This document shows positions 47,076-55,475 of a stretch of 64,000 bases of DNA, piece by piece (the first letter of the stretch is position 1; every line of letters starts with the position of its first letter). A program made the translations under genes and the position numbers. The stretch is from contig JAFZUS010000004.1 of assembly GCA_017618275.1 (NCBI GenBank), positions 62,001 to 126,000 on the forward strand, read 5' to 3'. Origin of the DNA: Prevotella sp. Its GTDB lineage: Bacteria > Bacteroidota > Bacteroidia > Bacteroidales > Bacteroidaceae. A model generated the notes under the pieces. That model was not told the origin of the DNA, did not search any database, and saw only the letters and a list, made by a program, of their open reading frames with translations.

Positions 47076-48842
47076 ATGAAACGAATTCTAACTTTAGCAG
47101 TCATGGCCCTGCTGCTCACCAGCGCAAAGGCCAGCGTAGTGATTAATGCTACGAACTTCCCAGACCCCGTACTGAGGGAGGCACTCGTTGAGTGTGGAAT
47201 TGATGCCGACGGTGACGGCATCCTCACAGACGAGGAGATTAAGAATGCCACAGATTACATTCAGCTTGAAGGATGCAAGAACCTGAAAGGTCTGGAGTAT
47301 CTGAAGAATATGAAATTCATCGGCCTTTACGGCAATGAGGAGTCGTACAGCAGCATCACTTCTTTCGATGCCTCGAAGTTCCCCAAGCTTGAGCGGCTTG
47401 ACATTCATGATTACGCCATTACCTCGCTCGACGCAACCTACTCGAAGATGCTTGGGTCGGTTGAAATTGCCAGGTGTCGTGAGTTCACCTCCATCAAAGT
47501 GGATTCGAAACGTGATGATTTAGGCGTTTTCCTAAACGATCTGCCCAAACTGACGAGCATGGAGAACTGTGTGTTCAACCATGTTTCAGTTGTTGAATTC
47601 TACAAGACCGGCATCCAGGACATAGACATGAGCGACCACCCCACGTTGGAAAGTCTCTGGGTGAAGGGCGATGACGAAGAATTTGGGGGCGACTATGAAC
47701 TGAACTCCATCAACGTGTCGGGCTGCAACAACCTTTGGGATCTCCATATAGACCATGTTAAACTTCAAAGCGTCCGTCTCAATGCGCTGCCTATGTTCTA
47801 TGACATTTCCCTATACTTTTGTCACACGACAAACTTGGCTTTAGAGAACATGCCGAATTTGGGTGGTATCACATGCAGCGGTTGTGAAATCCGTAACCTC
47901 ACCATCAAAGGTTGTCCTGTGCTGACAGGCGTTAGTTGCGCTGACAATAGCCTGCACAACCTGATTATCGACGACAGCCCTGGTCTTTACAGCCTGCATG
48001 TCGAGAACAATATGCTGATGTGGCTCGACATGAGCAACGTGAAGAGAGAGGTGGGTGATGATACCTATTGGTATTCTGCTGAAAATCAGCATCCCAGCGC
48101 GGTGGCCTACAAACTCTCCGCTACGGAGGTTGGTCTGTTGGTACATGAGCGCTTCGACGTGGAGCGTGTGCTCAACCTGAAGGCTAACGGCAAGAGTGTG
48201 ACTCCCGCCTGGTCAACCATCGACGGCAAGAAATACTTCGTCTTCTCCAACGAAGGCGCGAACGCCGACGCCCTCGTCGGCAAGAAGACCACCTACGAGT
48301 ACGAGACCAAGTGGCCCTATAAGTGGATTTCAGGCTCGGAAAATACGAAGGACAATAACCTGCCCGTAAAACTGAATGTGACGAAAGTTGAAAAACTCCC
48401 CTCTTGGATCAAACTCTCCTCGACGGCGACGCTGGCGAGTCCCATCGACGGTACGCTGACACCTCCTGAGGTGCAGCGCTCCGACAAGTACGACGGCAAA
48501 CTGACGTGGAAGTCGAGCAACGAGAAAGCCGTGAAGGTGAATGCCGAGACGGGTGCAATCACCATCGTTGGCCCGGGTAAGGCTACCATCACCGTCACTG
48601 GTGCTGAGACCGACTACCGAACGGCTCCCGCCAGCGTGAGTTACAAGGTGGTGATCTACACGCTCGGTGATGCCAACGGCGACGGTAGCATAGATGCCAA
48701 CGATATCGTGGAAATCGTCAACTATCTGACGGGTAAGCCATCAGCCAAATTCGTCCTCCAGGCTGCTGATGCCAACCAGGACAATAAGGTGGATATTGCC
48801 GATATCGTCATGATAGCCAACATTATTTTGGCAGAAAAGTAG
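47076..48842 (+). CDS. Secreted leucine-rich, Ig-like protein with dockerin-type C-terminus
   Basis: A 588-residue secreted protein with a signal peptide (ILTLAVMALLLTSAKA). Residues 25-60 include an EF-hand-like DADGDGILTDEEI. A long region of degenerate leucine-rich repeats follows (about 60-320: LNSINVSGCNNLWDLHIDHV, LENMPNLGGITCSGCEIRNL). Next is a BIG2-type Ig domain (about 440-525: WKSSNEKAVKVNAETGAITI, VGPGKATITVTG). The C-terminus has a duplicated calcium loop, DANGDGSIDANDI and DANQDNKVDIADI, the type I dockerin pattern. The same tail type closes the BspA-like protein at 53323. No cohesin is seen here; in Prevotella such tails occur on many surface proteins and their partner is not established. 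Confidence 0.85.
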   Translation: MKRILTLAVMALLLTSAKASVVINATNFPDPVLREALVECGIDADGDGILTDEEIKNATDYIQLEGCKNLKGLEYLKNMKFIGLYGNEESYSSITSFDASKFPKLERLDIHDYAITSLDATYSKMLGSVEIARCREFTSIKVDSKRDDLGVFLNDLPKLTSMENCVFNHVSVVEFYKTGIQDIDMSDHPTLESLWVKGDDEEFGGDYELNSINVSGCNNLWDLHIDHVKLQSVRLNALPMFYDISLYFCHTTNLALENMPNLGGITCSGCEIRNLTIKGCPVLTGVSCADNSLHNLIIDDSPGLYSLHVENNMLMWLDMSNVKREVGDDTYWYSAENQHPSAVAYKLSATEVGLLVHERFDVERVLNLKANGKSVTPAWSTIDGKKYFVFSNEGANADALVGKKTTYEYETKWPYKWISGSENTKDNNLPVKLNVTKVEKLPSWIKLSSTATLASPIDGTLTPPEVQRSDKYDGKLTWKSSNEKAVKVNAETGAITIVGPGKATITVTGAETDYRTAPASVSYKVVIYTLGDANGDGSIDANDIVEIVNYLTGKPSAKFVLQAADANQDNKVDIADIVMIANIILAEK

Positions 48843-48873
48843 TGTTTGCAACCAAGTTGCACGGAATGTGCCG

Positions 48874-48882
48874 TACCTTTGC
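48874..48882 (+). promoter_or_regulatory. Predicted -7 box for the P-type ATPase gene
   Basis: TACCTTTGC, an exact match, lies 29 bases before the ATG at 48911. The -33 region is ambiguous, with TTTG 25 and TTG 14 bases upstream. No metal-regulator operator is recognised. Confidence 0.55.
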
Positions 48883-48910
48883 AGCGTGAAATCAATAAAA
48901 CTGCAAAGAT

Positions 48911-50989
48911 ATGGCACATTCTCATTCTCATGAACATTGTGAAAGTTGCTCTCACGAACATCACCACGAGCACGAACATCACCACGAGCATTCGCTGAAG
49001 CGTCAACTCTGGCTCATCGGCATTACCGTCGTATTGCTGATCATCGCCGTCTTGATAGAACGCAACCTGAACCTGACAGTCTGGCAACTGATGCTTGTCT
49101 ATCTCGTACCTTATTTGTTGATAGGCCACGAGACGCTGCACGAGGCGTGGGAGGGAATCACCCACGGCGATGCCTTCAATGAGCACTTCCTCATGTCCGT
49201 CGCTACCATCGGTGCCCTCTGCATCGGTTTCCTGCCAGGGGCAGAGACGGAGTTCCCTGAGGCGGTATTCGTGATGCTCTTCTTCCAGGTCGGTGAACTC
49301 TTCGAGGGCTATGCCGAGGGTAAGAGTCGCGAGAGCATCGCACACCTGATGGACATAAGACCAGATGTTGCACATCTGGAAATTAGGAATGAGGAATTAG
49401 GAATTAGAAATTATGATTACCAGACAAGCATAAAGGATGTTTCTCCTGAGGAGGTTGGAGTAGGGGAGACCATCGTGATCCGTCCGGGTGAGAAGGTGCC
49501 TCTCGATGGTGTGGTTATCGAAGGGGCGTCAGCGCTGAACACCGTGGCACTGACGGGTGAGTCGTTGCCCCGTGATGTGAATGTAGGCGACGAGGTCATC
49601 TCTGGCTGCGTCAACCTGTCGGGTGTCTTGAAAGTGCGCACCACGAAGGCCTTTGGCGAGAGTACCGTCTCGAAGATCATCCGCCTCGTGGAGAATGCAG
49701 GCGAACATAAGTCGCAGAGCGAGACCTTCATCACCCGCTTTGCCCGTGTCTATACGCCTATCGTGGTGTTCGCCGCCCTGGCTCTCGCCATTATTCCCAC
49801 ACTACTTGGCGGCAGTTTCGCCACGTGGTTGTATAGGGCTCTGATGTTCCTCGTTGTGTCTTGTCCCTGCGCCTTGGTGATCAGTGTGCCCCTCACCTTC
49901 TTTGGAGGTATAGGAGGTGCCTCGCGCAAGGGCATCCTCATCAAGGGGGCCAACTATATGGACGTATTGGCGAAGGTCGATACCGTTGTCTTCGACAAGA
50001 CCGGCACCCTCACGCATGGTCAGTTTGCAGTCACCGCCGTACATTCTGATAACGTTGAGTCTAGAACGGAGAGTGTAGAGTTTGCTGCCGCCACTCCTTC
50101 TGCAAATGGGACGGCGGTAGCAAACTCTACACTCTCAACTCTCAACTCTCAACTCCTCCATCTTGCTGCTCATGTCGAGCACTTTTCCACCCATCCCATC
50201 GGGGCAGCCCTGCGTGATGCCTTCCCTGATGAGGCGACGGACGGTTGTCAGGTCTCTGAGGTTGAGGAGATCGCAGGTCATGGCATCCGTGCAAGAGTAG
50301 GGGATCAGATTGTCTGTGTGGGTAATACGAAGATGATGGATGCCGTTGGTGCGAAATGGCACGACTGCCCTCATTGTGGACATGGACATCAATCTGTTTC
50401 CGGTACCATCATCCATGTAGCCATCGATGGCGAGTATGCGGGCCATATCGTCATCAACGACCAGATCAAGGCTGACAGTGCTGAGGCGATTGCCAGCCTG
50501 AAGGAACTGGGTGTAAAGAAGACCGTCATGCTGACTGGCGACCGCAAGGAGGTAGCCGACAATGTGGCCAAGACCCTCGGTCTCTCGGAATACCACGCCG
50601 AACTCCTCCCCGCCGATAAAGTCAAGTATATAGATAGTTTAAATTCTACATTCTCAAAGGTTGCCTTTGTGGGTGACGGTATCAACGATGCCCCTGTACT
50701 GGCCCGTGCCGATGTGGGTATCGCGATGGGTGGTCTCGGTTCCGATGCCGCCATCGAGGCAGCCGATGTGGTGCTGATGGACGACAAACCCTCGAAGATA
50801 GCCCTTGCCATCCGTATGGCCCGTCGTACACTCTCTATAGCCCGTCAGAATGTGGCTTTTGCCATTGGCGTCAAGGTGGCTGTGCTCATCCTCGCAGCCT
50901 TCGGCATCGCCACCATGTGGCTCGCCGTCTTCGCCGACGTGGGTGTCACCGTCCTTGCCGTCCTCAACGCCATGCGTGCCCTCCGCTAA
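48911..50989 (+). CDS. Heavy-metal P1B-type ATPase (zinc/cadmium exporter type) with two repeat inserts
   Basis: Exports divalent metal ions using ATP. The 692-residue protein begins with a His-rich metal-binding stretch (HEHHHEHEHHHEHS) instead of an HMA domain. Ion site motif CPC is at 318-320 (SCPCALVISVP), phosphorylation Asp362 in FDKTGTLTHG, nucleotide-binding HP at 428-429 and GDGINDAPVLARADVGIAMG near the end. The TGE motif is in VALTGESLP. Two repeats are translated in frame. One is a family B segment at about 157-170 (EIRNEELGIRNYDY) in the A domain region; the other is a family A palindrome at about 381-416 (VEFAAATPSANGTAVANS) at the start of the nucleotide-binding domain. The core motifs are otherwise intact. 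aat begins 13 bases downstream. Confidence 0.94.
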   Translation: MAHSHSHEHCESCSHEHHHEHEHHHEHSLKRQLWLIGITVVLLIIAVLIERNLNLTVWQLMLVYLVPYLLIGHETLHEAWEGITHGDAFNEHFLMSVATIGALCIGFLPGAETEFPEAVFVMLFFQVGELFEGYAEGKSRESIAHLMDIRPDVAHLEIRNEELGIRNYDYQTSIKDVSPEEVGVGETIVIRPGEKVPLDGVVIEGASALNTVALTGESLPRDVNVGDEVISGCVNLSGVLKVRTTKAFGESTVSKIIRLVENAGEHKSQSETFITRFARVYTPIVVFAALALAIIPTLLGGSFATWLYRALMFLVVSCPCALVISVPLTFFGGIGGASRKGILIKGANYMDVLAKVDTVVFDKTGTLTHGQFAVTAVHSDNVESRTESVEFAAATPSANGTAVANSTLSTLNSQLLHLAAHVEHFSTHPIGAALRDAFPDEATDGCQVSEVEEIAGHGIRARVGDQIVCVGNTKMMDAVGAKWHDCPHCGHGHQSVSGTIIHVAIDGEYAGHIVINDQIKADSAEAIASLKELGVKKTVMLTGDRKEVADNVAKTLGLSEYHAELLPADKVKYIDSLNSTFSKVAFVGDGINDAPVLARADVGIAMGGLGSDAAIEAADVVLMDDKPSKIALAIRMARRTLSIARQNVAFAIGVKVAVLILAAFGIATMWLAVFADVGVTVLAVLNAMRALR
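49379..49424 (+). repeat. AATTAG-type repeat (family B) inside the P-type ATPase gene
   Basis: AAATTAGGAATGAGGAATTA and continuing words end in AATTATGATTACC. It is translated as EIRNEELGIRNYDYQ between PDVAHL and SIKDVSPEEVG, where relatives normally have a short direct connection. Confidence 0.7.
50053..50158 (+). repeat. Palindromic in-frame element, family A, copy in the P-type ATPase
   Basis: The left core arm AGAGTTTGCTGCCGCC is at 50078-50093 and the right arm GGCGGTAGCAAACTCT at 50113-50128, complementary except for one position, with outer AGAGTGTAGAG and CTCTCAACTCTCAACTC runs. It is the only copy on the plus strand, yet relative to its gene it has the same orientation and reading phase as the four minus-strand copies. 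Confidence 0.85.
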
Positions 50990-51002
50990 TATATTTCAAC
51001 CG

Positions 51003-51656
51003 ATGGCAGTATTTCAATTAGATAAAGAGTTGTGGTTTCCGGATCCTTATCAGGGTGAGGACGACGGACTGGTGGCTGTGGGTGGCGACCTGTCGGTTGA
51101 CCGTCTGTTGCTGGCCTATTCGAACGGTTTCTTCCCTTGGTTCTCGTTCCGCCATCAGGAGGAACCCCTGTGGTATTGTCCTTTACAGCGCTTTGTCATC
51201 TTCCCTGGCGAGGTGCATGTCAGCCACTCCATGCAGCAACTGATCAACCAGCACCGCTACAAAACCACCATCAATCAGGATTTCGAGGGAGTGATCCGAG
51301 GGTGCGCCACAGCCCAGAACCGCCATCAGGAGGAGGGTGCCTGGCTCGGCCCTGACATCATCGAGGCCTACACAGAACTCCATCGTCAGGGCTTTGCGGC
51401 CAGTGTCGAGGTGTGGGAAAATGAGCGATTGGTGGGTGGTCTCTATGGCGTGAACCTTGGAGCCTCTTTCTTTGGCGAGAGCATGTTCTCGTTGGTTCCC
51501 AATGCCTCAAAACTGGCCCTCATCCATTTAGCCCACATGTTTGAACTGCTAGGAGGACGGCTTATCGACTGTCAGTTCGAAACGCCGCACCTCCGTTCAA
51601 TGGGTGGCAGGTACATCTCCTACCAGAAATACATCAATATCATCAAGAAGCCCTAA
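51003..51656 (+). CDS. aat: Leucyl/phenylalanyl-tRNA--protein transferase
   Basis: N-end-rule enzyme that adds Leu or Phe from aminoacyl-tRNA to proteins with basic N-termini, marking them for ClpAP. It is 217 residues, near the usual length. Signatures are FPDPYQGEDDGLVAVGGDLS at the N-terminus, LLAYSNGFFPWFS, and the core EVWENERLVGGLYGVNLGAS followed by FFGESMFSLVPNASKLAL, then DCQFETPHLRSMGG. The ATG at 51003 begins just before WFPDP as in relatives; longer upstream frames lie inside the ATPase gene. It follows the ATPase by 13 bases and is probably co-transcribed. Confidence 0.96.
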   Translation: MAVFQLDKELWFPDPYQGEDDGLVAVGGDLSVDRLLLAYSNGFFPWFSFRHQEEPLWYCPLQRFVIFPGEVHVSHSMQQLINQHRYKTTINQDFEGVIRGCATAQNRHQEEGAWLGPDIIEAYTELHRQGFAASVEVWENERLVGGLYGVNLGASFFGESMFSLVPNASKLALIHLAHMFELLGGRLIDCQFETPHLRSMGGRYISYQKYINIIKKP

Positions 51657-51690
51657 AAGTGGGGAAAAAGTAACTTTTTTATTAAAAAAC

Positions 51691-51721
51691 TTTGCACTTT
51701 GCTTATTTTTTTATATCTTTG
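51691..51721 (+). promoter_or_regulatory. Predicted promoter of a lipoprotein gene
   Basis: TTTG at 51691-51694 and TATCTTTG at 51714-51721, 19 bases apart. The leader is about 55 bases and AT-rich. A second TTTG (51698) is closer than the consensus allows. Confidence 0.65.
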
Positions 51722-51781
51722 TGCCCGTATAATACAATTTCCAAACACTAAACTATATTATTAATTTAAAACAGAAGAAGT

Positions 51782-53029
51782 ATGAAAAAGATTTTGATGG
51801 CAGCAGCGGCCTTATGCTGTATGATGACAGTTGTTATGTCACTTAGTTCATGCACAGATGCCGAGGACAATCCCTCGGTCCCCTCTGATCTGCAATTAGT
51901 TCTCGCTCCTGATGCCAAGACCGATGTCGTCCTGGATGATGTCATTTGTGGTAGTGGCGAATTCACACTCAAGTTCGTTCCCAGTGTTACTACTGAGGAG
52001 ATTACCGTCGACGACTTTTCCTTTGAGATAGATGAGGATCCAATAGAGGTCGGAGGTTCCTGCGAGATACCCGGAGAACCGTTGGGTACTGAATTGAAAC
52101 TCAAACATGTTGATTTCTACGATGGTATCTGGTGGGCATACTTCACATATTATGCACCTGCCTTCACTGCCGCACTGAAATCCACTGTTAATGTGATGTT
52201 CCGTGGTACTCAGGTGGCTACCGTCAACGTTACGTACAACAAACCCTATGAAGTAGAGATAAATACACTTGACGGCTACCTCTATCCTGGCCAGACATAT
52301 ACCGCTACATTGTTTGACTATTCTACCGACCAGCCCTTCGAGGGACTCTGGTTCCTGGGACAGTCCTCATTCACGGTAAATTTGGTCGAGCCCTTTGACT
52401 TCCATAAAAAAGACTATTCGATAGAAGACTATGACGTTGTCATACCCGAGGATTTCCCATTCAGCGATGCTGAGAAGGAGCAAGGTTTCGCCACTATAGC
52501 CCTCGGTGTCCTGGCAGATGGCGGCATGACCTCCACACTTTTCCATGTCAAATATCAGGAGCCTCTTAAGGCCGTAGCCACCTCATGGGATTATTACTTC
52601 TTCGTGGAACCTCTAGAGGACTATGAGGATGACGTGGTGAATCTGGTGGATACATACATCATTTCGCCCAACAACAATAATGTTCCAGAAGAATCAGACT
52701 GTATGTTCCAGTTCGTTGACAATATAGCGACCAAGAACATCATTAATTTGTTACCTGCTGAGGGAACAATCAGTCTCAAGACGATTCTTAAGGACGAGTA
52801 TCCTCCCAAGGATAGTTATACTATCGGCTACCACTACAAACTTGTCATTCAGAGTAAGTCAGCAGACGATGAGGTGGTGGATACTAAAACCTTTGAAGCC
52901 AATACTGCAGTCACCACCCCCGCAGAATATCTTAATAGTGAGTATCCACAATCCCTTGACTTCAAATATAACATCGATAAAGATGGCAGAATCTCTATCG
53001 AATCTTCAGACTGGCATAAGATCAAATAG
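51782..53029 (+). CDS. Lipoprotein of unknown function
   Basis: A 415-residue lipoprotein. The signal peptide ends in SLSSC (Cys about 24) followed by TDAEDNP, the same post-lipobox EDNP motif as the lipoprotein at 21298. The mature part is acidic and rich in beta-strand patterns, possibly three Ig-like domains: FTLKFVPSVTTEEITVDDFS, then VNVMFRGTQVATVNVTY and LFHVKYQEPLKAVATSWDYY. I do not recognise a named family. Aromatic and acidic content suggests a surface-exposed binding protein, but this is only a guess. It has its own promoter and a terminator 22 bases after the stop. Confidence 0.85.
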   Translation: MKKILMAAAALCCMMTVVMSLSSCTDAEDNPSVPSDLQLVLAPDAKTDVVLDDVICGSGEFTLKFVPSVTTEEITVDDFSFEIDEDPIEVGGSCEIPGEPLGTELKLKHVDFYDGIWWAYFTYYAPAFTAALKSTVNVMFRGTQVATVNVTYNKPYEVEINTLDGYLYPGQTYTATLFDYSTDQPFEGLWFLGQSSFTVNLVEPFDFHKKDYSIEDYDVVIPEDFPFSDAEKEQGFATIALGVLADGGMTSTLFHVKYQEPLKAVATSWDYYFFVEPLEDYEDDVVNLVDTYIISPNNNNVPEESDCMFQFVDNIATKNIINLLPAEGTISLKTILKDEYPPKDSYTIGYHYKLVIQSKSADDEVVDTKTFEANTAVTTPAEYLNSEYPQSLDFKYNIDKDGRISIESSDWHKIK

Positions 53030-53050
53030 AAGAGTTTTCATTTCCAAACA

Positions 53051-53087
53051 CAAAAGAAAGGCATCCTAGCGGGTGCCTTTTCTTTTG
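53051..53087 (+). terminator. Terminator after the lipoprotein gene
   Basis: CAAAAGAAAGGCA (53051-53063) and TGCCTTTTCTTTTG (53074-53087) form an A/T-rich 13-base stem with one bulge and a 10-base loop; the T-rich right arm serves as the U-tract. Confidence 0.7.
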
Positions 53088-53093
53088 ACACAC

Positions 53094-53158
53094 CGTTCCT
53101 GACCCTCTGTGCGGTTCTCTGTGTGACACACGACTCCTGACCCTCTGTGCGGTCTCCA
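53094..53158. repeat. Direct repeat of a CTGACCCTCTGTGCGG word
   Basis: The word CCTGACCCTCTGTGCGG starts at 53099 and again at 53138, each preceded by GACACAC-type sequence. It lies between two converging terminators in the 293-base gap 53030-53322; nothing else is seen in that gap apart from those terminators and AT-rich DNA. Confidence 0.5.
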
Positions 53159-53166
53159 AAGTACAT

Positions 53167-53192
53167 AAAAAAAGGGACTCCGCTGAGTCCCA
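53167..53192 (-). terminator. Terminator of the cyd-BspA operon
   Basis: GGGACTC at 53174-53180 pairs perfectly with GAGTCCC at 53185-53191 around a 4-base loop. On the minus strand it is followed by seven T residues, a textbook intrinsic terminator about 130 bases after the BspA-like stop. Confidence 0.85.
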
Positions 53193-53322
53193 GAAATGTT
53201 AACCTTAAATCTAATACTATGAAAAACACGGTGCAAAGATAAATAATTTTTTGATACGAACCAAATTTTTGGCGCATTTTTTTAAATTATTTAATGTATG
53301 GGAGAGATATCCTGCTCAAATT

Positions 53323-55461
53323 TTAGTCGTTGAGGAGGATATTTGCCACTGCCACGATGTCGGCGATGTTGATGGAACCATCGAGGTTGACGTCGGCATT
53401 TGCCTTGCTAAAGTCAGCGGGCGGATTCCCCATCATATAGTTCGTTATGGCTACGATATCGGCAGTGGTTACCTGTCCGTCACCATCGGTATCACCCTTG
53501 ATGAGAGCGGTAGCGGTGAAGTAGCCAGGATCCCCCAGACCGCCGTCAGGATGGGCGTAGGTGGCGTCAATGGCGTATTCGGTGTAAGGCGTACCCTTGC
53601 CACCCACCAGTTTTGTGCAGTTTTCGAACATATGGCCGGAAGGCGCTGTCGTGCTGCTCCAGTTGGTTTTGCAGTAGATGGTTGTCAGTTCCGAGCAGCC
53701 AGCGAACATGCTGGCCATGTTTGTCACCTTACCGATGTCGAACGAGTTGACATCGAGCGTCTGGAGTGACGAGCAATAGATGAACATGCCATTCATATCT
53801 GTGACTTGCTTCGTGTTGAACGCGCTAAGGTCGAGCGAGGTCAGCGACAGGCAGCCGCAGAACATATTTTCCATCGTCGTCACTTGGCCTGTATTCAGGT
53901 TCTCCAGTCCTTCGACGGTTGTCATTGCAGGCAGATTGTTGTTTTTGCCCATGTGGCCACCATAGAACATCCTATTCATCGAGGTCAGCGGGGCGCTCTT
54001 CATCGAGGGGTCGATCACGGCTTTCTTTACCTTGTTGTTGTAGTCTATGAAGCGAATGGCATTGGGCTCGTTCACGGGGTCGTACAACTCATGATACGGG
54101 TTGTTTTCATCATACAGGTGGTTGTAGTAATAGGTCAGCGTCTGCTTTGCTTCGTCAAACACGGTGTAAACACTCTTCTTTGTGAAGTAGCCAGGACTCT
54201 CCGTGCCACCGTCGGGACGGGCATAGGATATGTTTGTAGAATAATCTTCATAGGTCGTTCCTTTGCCACCTACCAGTGAGGTGCAACCACTGAACATGTC
54301 ATACCCGTATATTTCACCATTTTCAGACCAGTCATCGTTGCAATAGATGGTTTTTAGCGACAGGCAATTCTCGAACATATTATCCAAAGACCAAACTTTG
54401 GTAACATTAAAGTTGCAAAGGTCGAGTAAGGTCAGTGCTTTGCATTCAGAGAACATATACCCCATTCCCTCAACATTGGCGGTGTTGAATGAACTGAGAT
54501 CTATTGATCTCAGGGCAGAGCAATAATCGAACATATTTGACATATCCTTAACCTTGGCGGTGTTGAATGAACTGAGATCTATTGATCTCAAGGCAGAGCA
54601 ATATTCGAACATATATGACATGTCCTTAACCTTGGTGGTGTTGAACGAACTGAGATTCAGTGATTTTAGGGTAGAGCACCGATAGAACATATACGACATG
54701 TCCTCAGTGTTGGCGGTGTTGAACGAACTGAGATTCAGTGAAGTCAGGTGTGAGCAATAGTTGAACATTCCATGCATATTCTTTACCTTCGAGGTATTGA
54801 ACGCACTGAGATTCAGTGATTTCAGGGCCGAACAACCGTAGAACATCTCCGACATATTCGTTACTTTTGCGGTGTTGAACGAACTGAGATTCAGTGATGT
54901 CAGGGCCGAACAGTCGTAGAACATCTCCGACATATTCGTTACTTTGGCGGTGTTGAACGAACTGAGATCCAGCGATGTCAAGGCAGAGCACCGGTAGAAC
55001 ATCTCCGACATATTCGTCACCTTTGCGGTGTTGAACGAACTGAGATCTAGCGATTTTAGGGAAAAGCACCGGTAGAACATCCTTCTCATATTCGTCACAT
55101 TGGCGGTATTCAGGTTTTCCAAGCCTTCAATGTCCGTAATGTCCAATTGTTTGTCACCCTCATCAACGTTTCCGCCATAAAACATATTTTCCATGGATGT
55201 CAATGGTGCGTTCTTCATCGACGGGTCGATTACGACTTTGCTCACATGCATGCAATAGTCAGAGAAACGCACGGCATTAGGATTGTTGACCGGGTCGTAC
55301 AACTCATGGTAAGGGTTACTTGAGTTATACTTGGTGTTGTAATAATAGGTCAGCGTACGTATGTCTTCATCAAAAACGGTGTACACGACCTTCGTTGCGG
55401 CAGCATACATGGATATGCTGCACAGCAACGTTGCGAAAAGGGTCAGTATTCTGGATCTCAT
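53323..55461 (-). CDS. BspA-family leucine-rich repeat surface protein with dockerin-type tail
   Basis: A 712-residue secreted protein built of DUF285/BspA repeats. After a signal peptide (ILTLFATLLCSISMYAA) it has two related modules. Each starts with a strand block (VYTVFDEDIRTLTYYYN and VYTVFDEAKQTLTYYYN, then YHELYDPVN) followed by 26-residue repeats of the form LDLSSFNTAKVTNMSEMFYR plus CSALTS. The first module has about ten repeats, the second about three. The C-terminus is a dockerin-type pair of calcium loops (DTDGDGQVTTADI and DVNLDGSINIADI). BspA-like proteins of oral and gut Bacteroidales bind host or bacterial surfaces. The start lies only 14 bases after cydB, without a visible promoter of its own. 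Confidence 0.92.
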   Translation of the reverse strand: MRSRILTLFATLLCSISMYAAATKVVYTVFDEDIRTLTYYYNTKYNSSNPYHELYDPVNNPNAVRFSDYCMHVSKVVIDPSMKNAPLTSMENMFYGGNVDEGDKQLDITDIEGLENLNTANVTNMRRMFYRCFSLKSLDLSSFNTAKVTNMSEMFYRCSALTSLDLSSFNTAKVTNMSEMFYDCSALTSLNLSSFNTAKVTNMSEMFYGCSALKSLNLSAFNTSKVKNMHGMFNYCSHLTSLNLSSFNTANTEDMSYMFYRCSTLKSLNLSSFNTTKVKDMSYMFEYCSALRSIDLSSFNTAKVKDMSNMFDYCSALRSIDLSSFNTANVEGMGYMFSECKALTLLDLCNFNVTKVWSLDNMFENCLSLKTIYCNDDWSENGEIYGYDMFSGCTSLVGGKGTTYEDYSTNISYARPDGGTESPGYFTKKSVYTVFDEAKQTLTYYYNHLYDENNPYHELYDPVNEPNAIRFIDYNNKVKKAVIDPSMKSAPLTSMNRMFYGGHMGKNNNLPAMTTVEGLENLNTGQVTTMENMFCGCLSLTSLDLSAFNTKQVTDMNGMFIYCSSLQTLDVNSFDIGKVTNMASMFAGCSELTTIYCKTNWSSTTAPSGHMFENCTKLVGGKGTPYTEYAIDATYAHPDGGLGDPGYFTATALIKGDTDGDGQVTTADIVAITNYMMGNPPADFSKANADVNLDGSINIADIVAVANILLND
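54403..55182 (-). repeat. 78-base tandem repeat array coding BspA repeats
   Basis: The word GGTGTTGAA (or GGTATT) recurs at 54481, 54559, 54637, 54715, 54793, 54871, 54949, 55027 and 55105, exactly 78 bases apart with no indels. Neighbouring units are near-identical in DNA (for example 54481 and 54559), which indicates recent expansion by slippage or recombination. Confidence 0.9.
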
Positions 55462-55475
55462 TGTCGTTAACGATC

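Noticed and set aside
54403-55182. CRISPR array
   Set aside because: The 78-base units abut without unique spacers and code for DUF285 repeats.
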